Assembly: GCA_023139025.1 (NCBI GenBank) | Contig: JAGLOH010000032.1 | Span: 1 to 12,519 of the forward strand | Direction of reading: 5' to 3' | From: Candidatus Heimdallarchaeota archaeon | Lineage (GTDB): Archaea > Asgardarchaeota > Heimdallarchaeia > Heimdallarchaeales > Heimdallarchaeaceae | DNA length: 12,519 nucleotides | Shown here: one piece after another, positions 12,508 through 12,519 of the stretch | Position numbering within the stretch: the stretch's first letter is position 1 | How the letters are laid out: every line of letters starts with the position of its first letter | Notes under the pieces: generated by a model | Databases searched by the model: none | What the model saw: the letters and a program-made list of their open reading frames with translations, nothing else | Told to the model about the DNA's origin: nothing | Program-made: the position numbers and the translations under genes

Positions 12508-12519
12508 TGCGGAAACAGT

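Noticed and set aside
1..12519. CRISPR array, transposase, integrase or toxin-antitoxin pair
   Set aside because: I looked for regularly spaced repeats and for these protein families in all frames and found none; the only long direct repeat is the tRNA-derived pair.

Overview
The window is AT-rich DNA from an archaeon. The strongest evidence is an initiator tRNA-Met gene (10757-10865, minus) with an A1-U72 pair, three G-C pairs in the anticodon stem and a 31-nt intron at the canonical 37/38 site. TATA-like boxes sit 25-30 nt upstream of most start codons, so most mRNAs are probably leaderless, and there is a Tan1-like THUMP protein. A mix of bacterial-type metabolic genes (EutA, a YwrD-type gamma-glutamyltransferase, an APH(3')-type kinase), an isoprenylcysteine-methyltransferase-like protein and several unfamiliar membrane proteins would suit an Asgard archaeon. 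That assignment is inference; there is no ribosomal marker in the window.

Layout. 1-1308 (minus): the start of an ABC-transporter ATPase cut by the window edge, and a five-helix membrane protein. 1449-2882 (plus): EutA, the ATP-dependent reactivase of ethanolamine ammonia-lyase, without its enzyme nearby. 2888-5346 (minus): a GGT-family N-terminal-nucleophile hydrolase and an APH(3')-like phosphotransferase. 5447-7193 (plus): an ICMT/PEMT-like membrane methyltransferase, a hairpin-rich spacer and a TetR-family regulator. 7194-7555 is a long spacer with a strong TATA box that serves no recognisable ORF and a following inverted repeat, a candidate small RNA. 7556-9007 (plus): a 61-aa protein and an M28 metallopeptidase with membrane helices inserted into its catalytic domain. 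9018-10865 (minus): two membrane-anchored extracytoplasmic proteins and the intron-containing initiator tRNA. 10985-12421 (plus): a membrane protein with a possible PH-like domain and the THUMP protein.

The most notable structure is at 10257-10865. A 35-bp piece of the tRNA 3' exon is repeated, with one mismatch, 499 bp downstream of the intact gene. Exactly one small gene, a 132-aa anchored surface protein, lies between the two copies. This is the geometry left by site-specific integration into a tRNA 3' end, but the unit is far smaller than known integrative elements and has no integrase. No CRISPR array, transposase, rRNA or replication origin was seen. Most genes look like single transcription units, and I see no multi-gene pathway encoded together.
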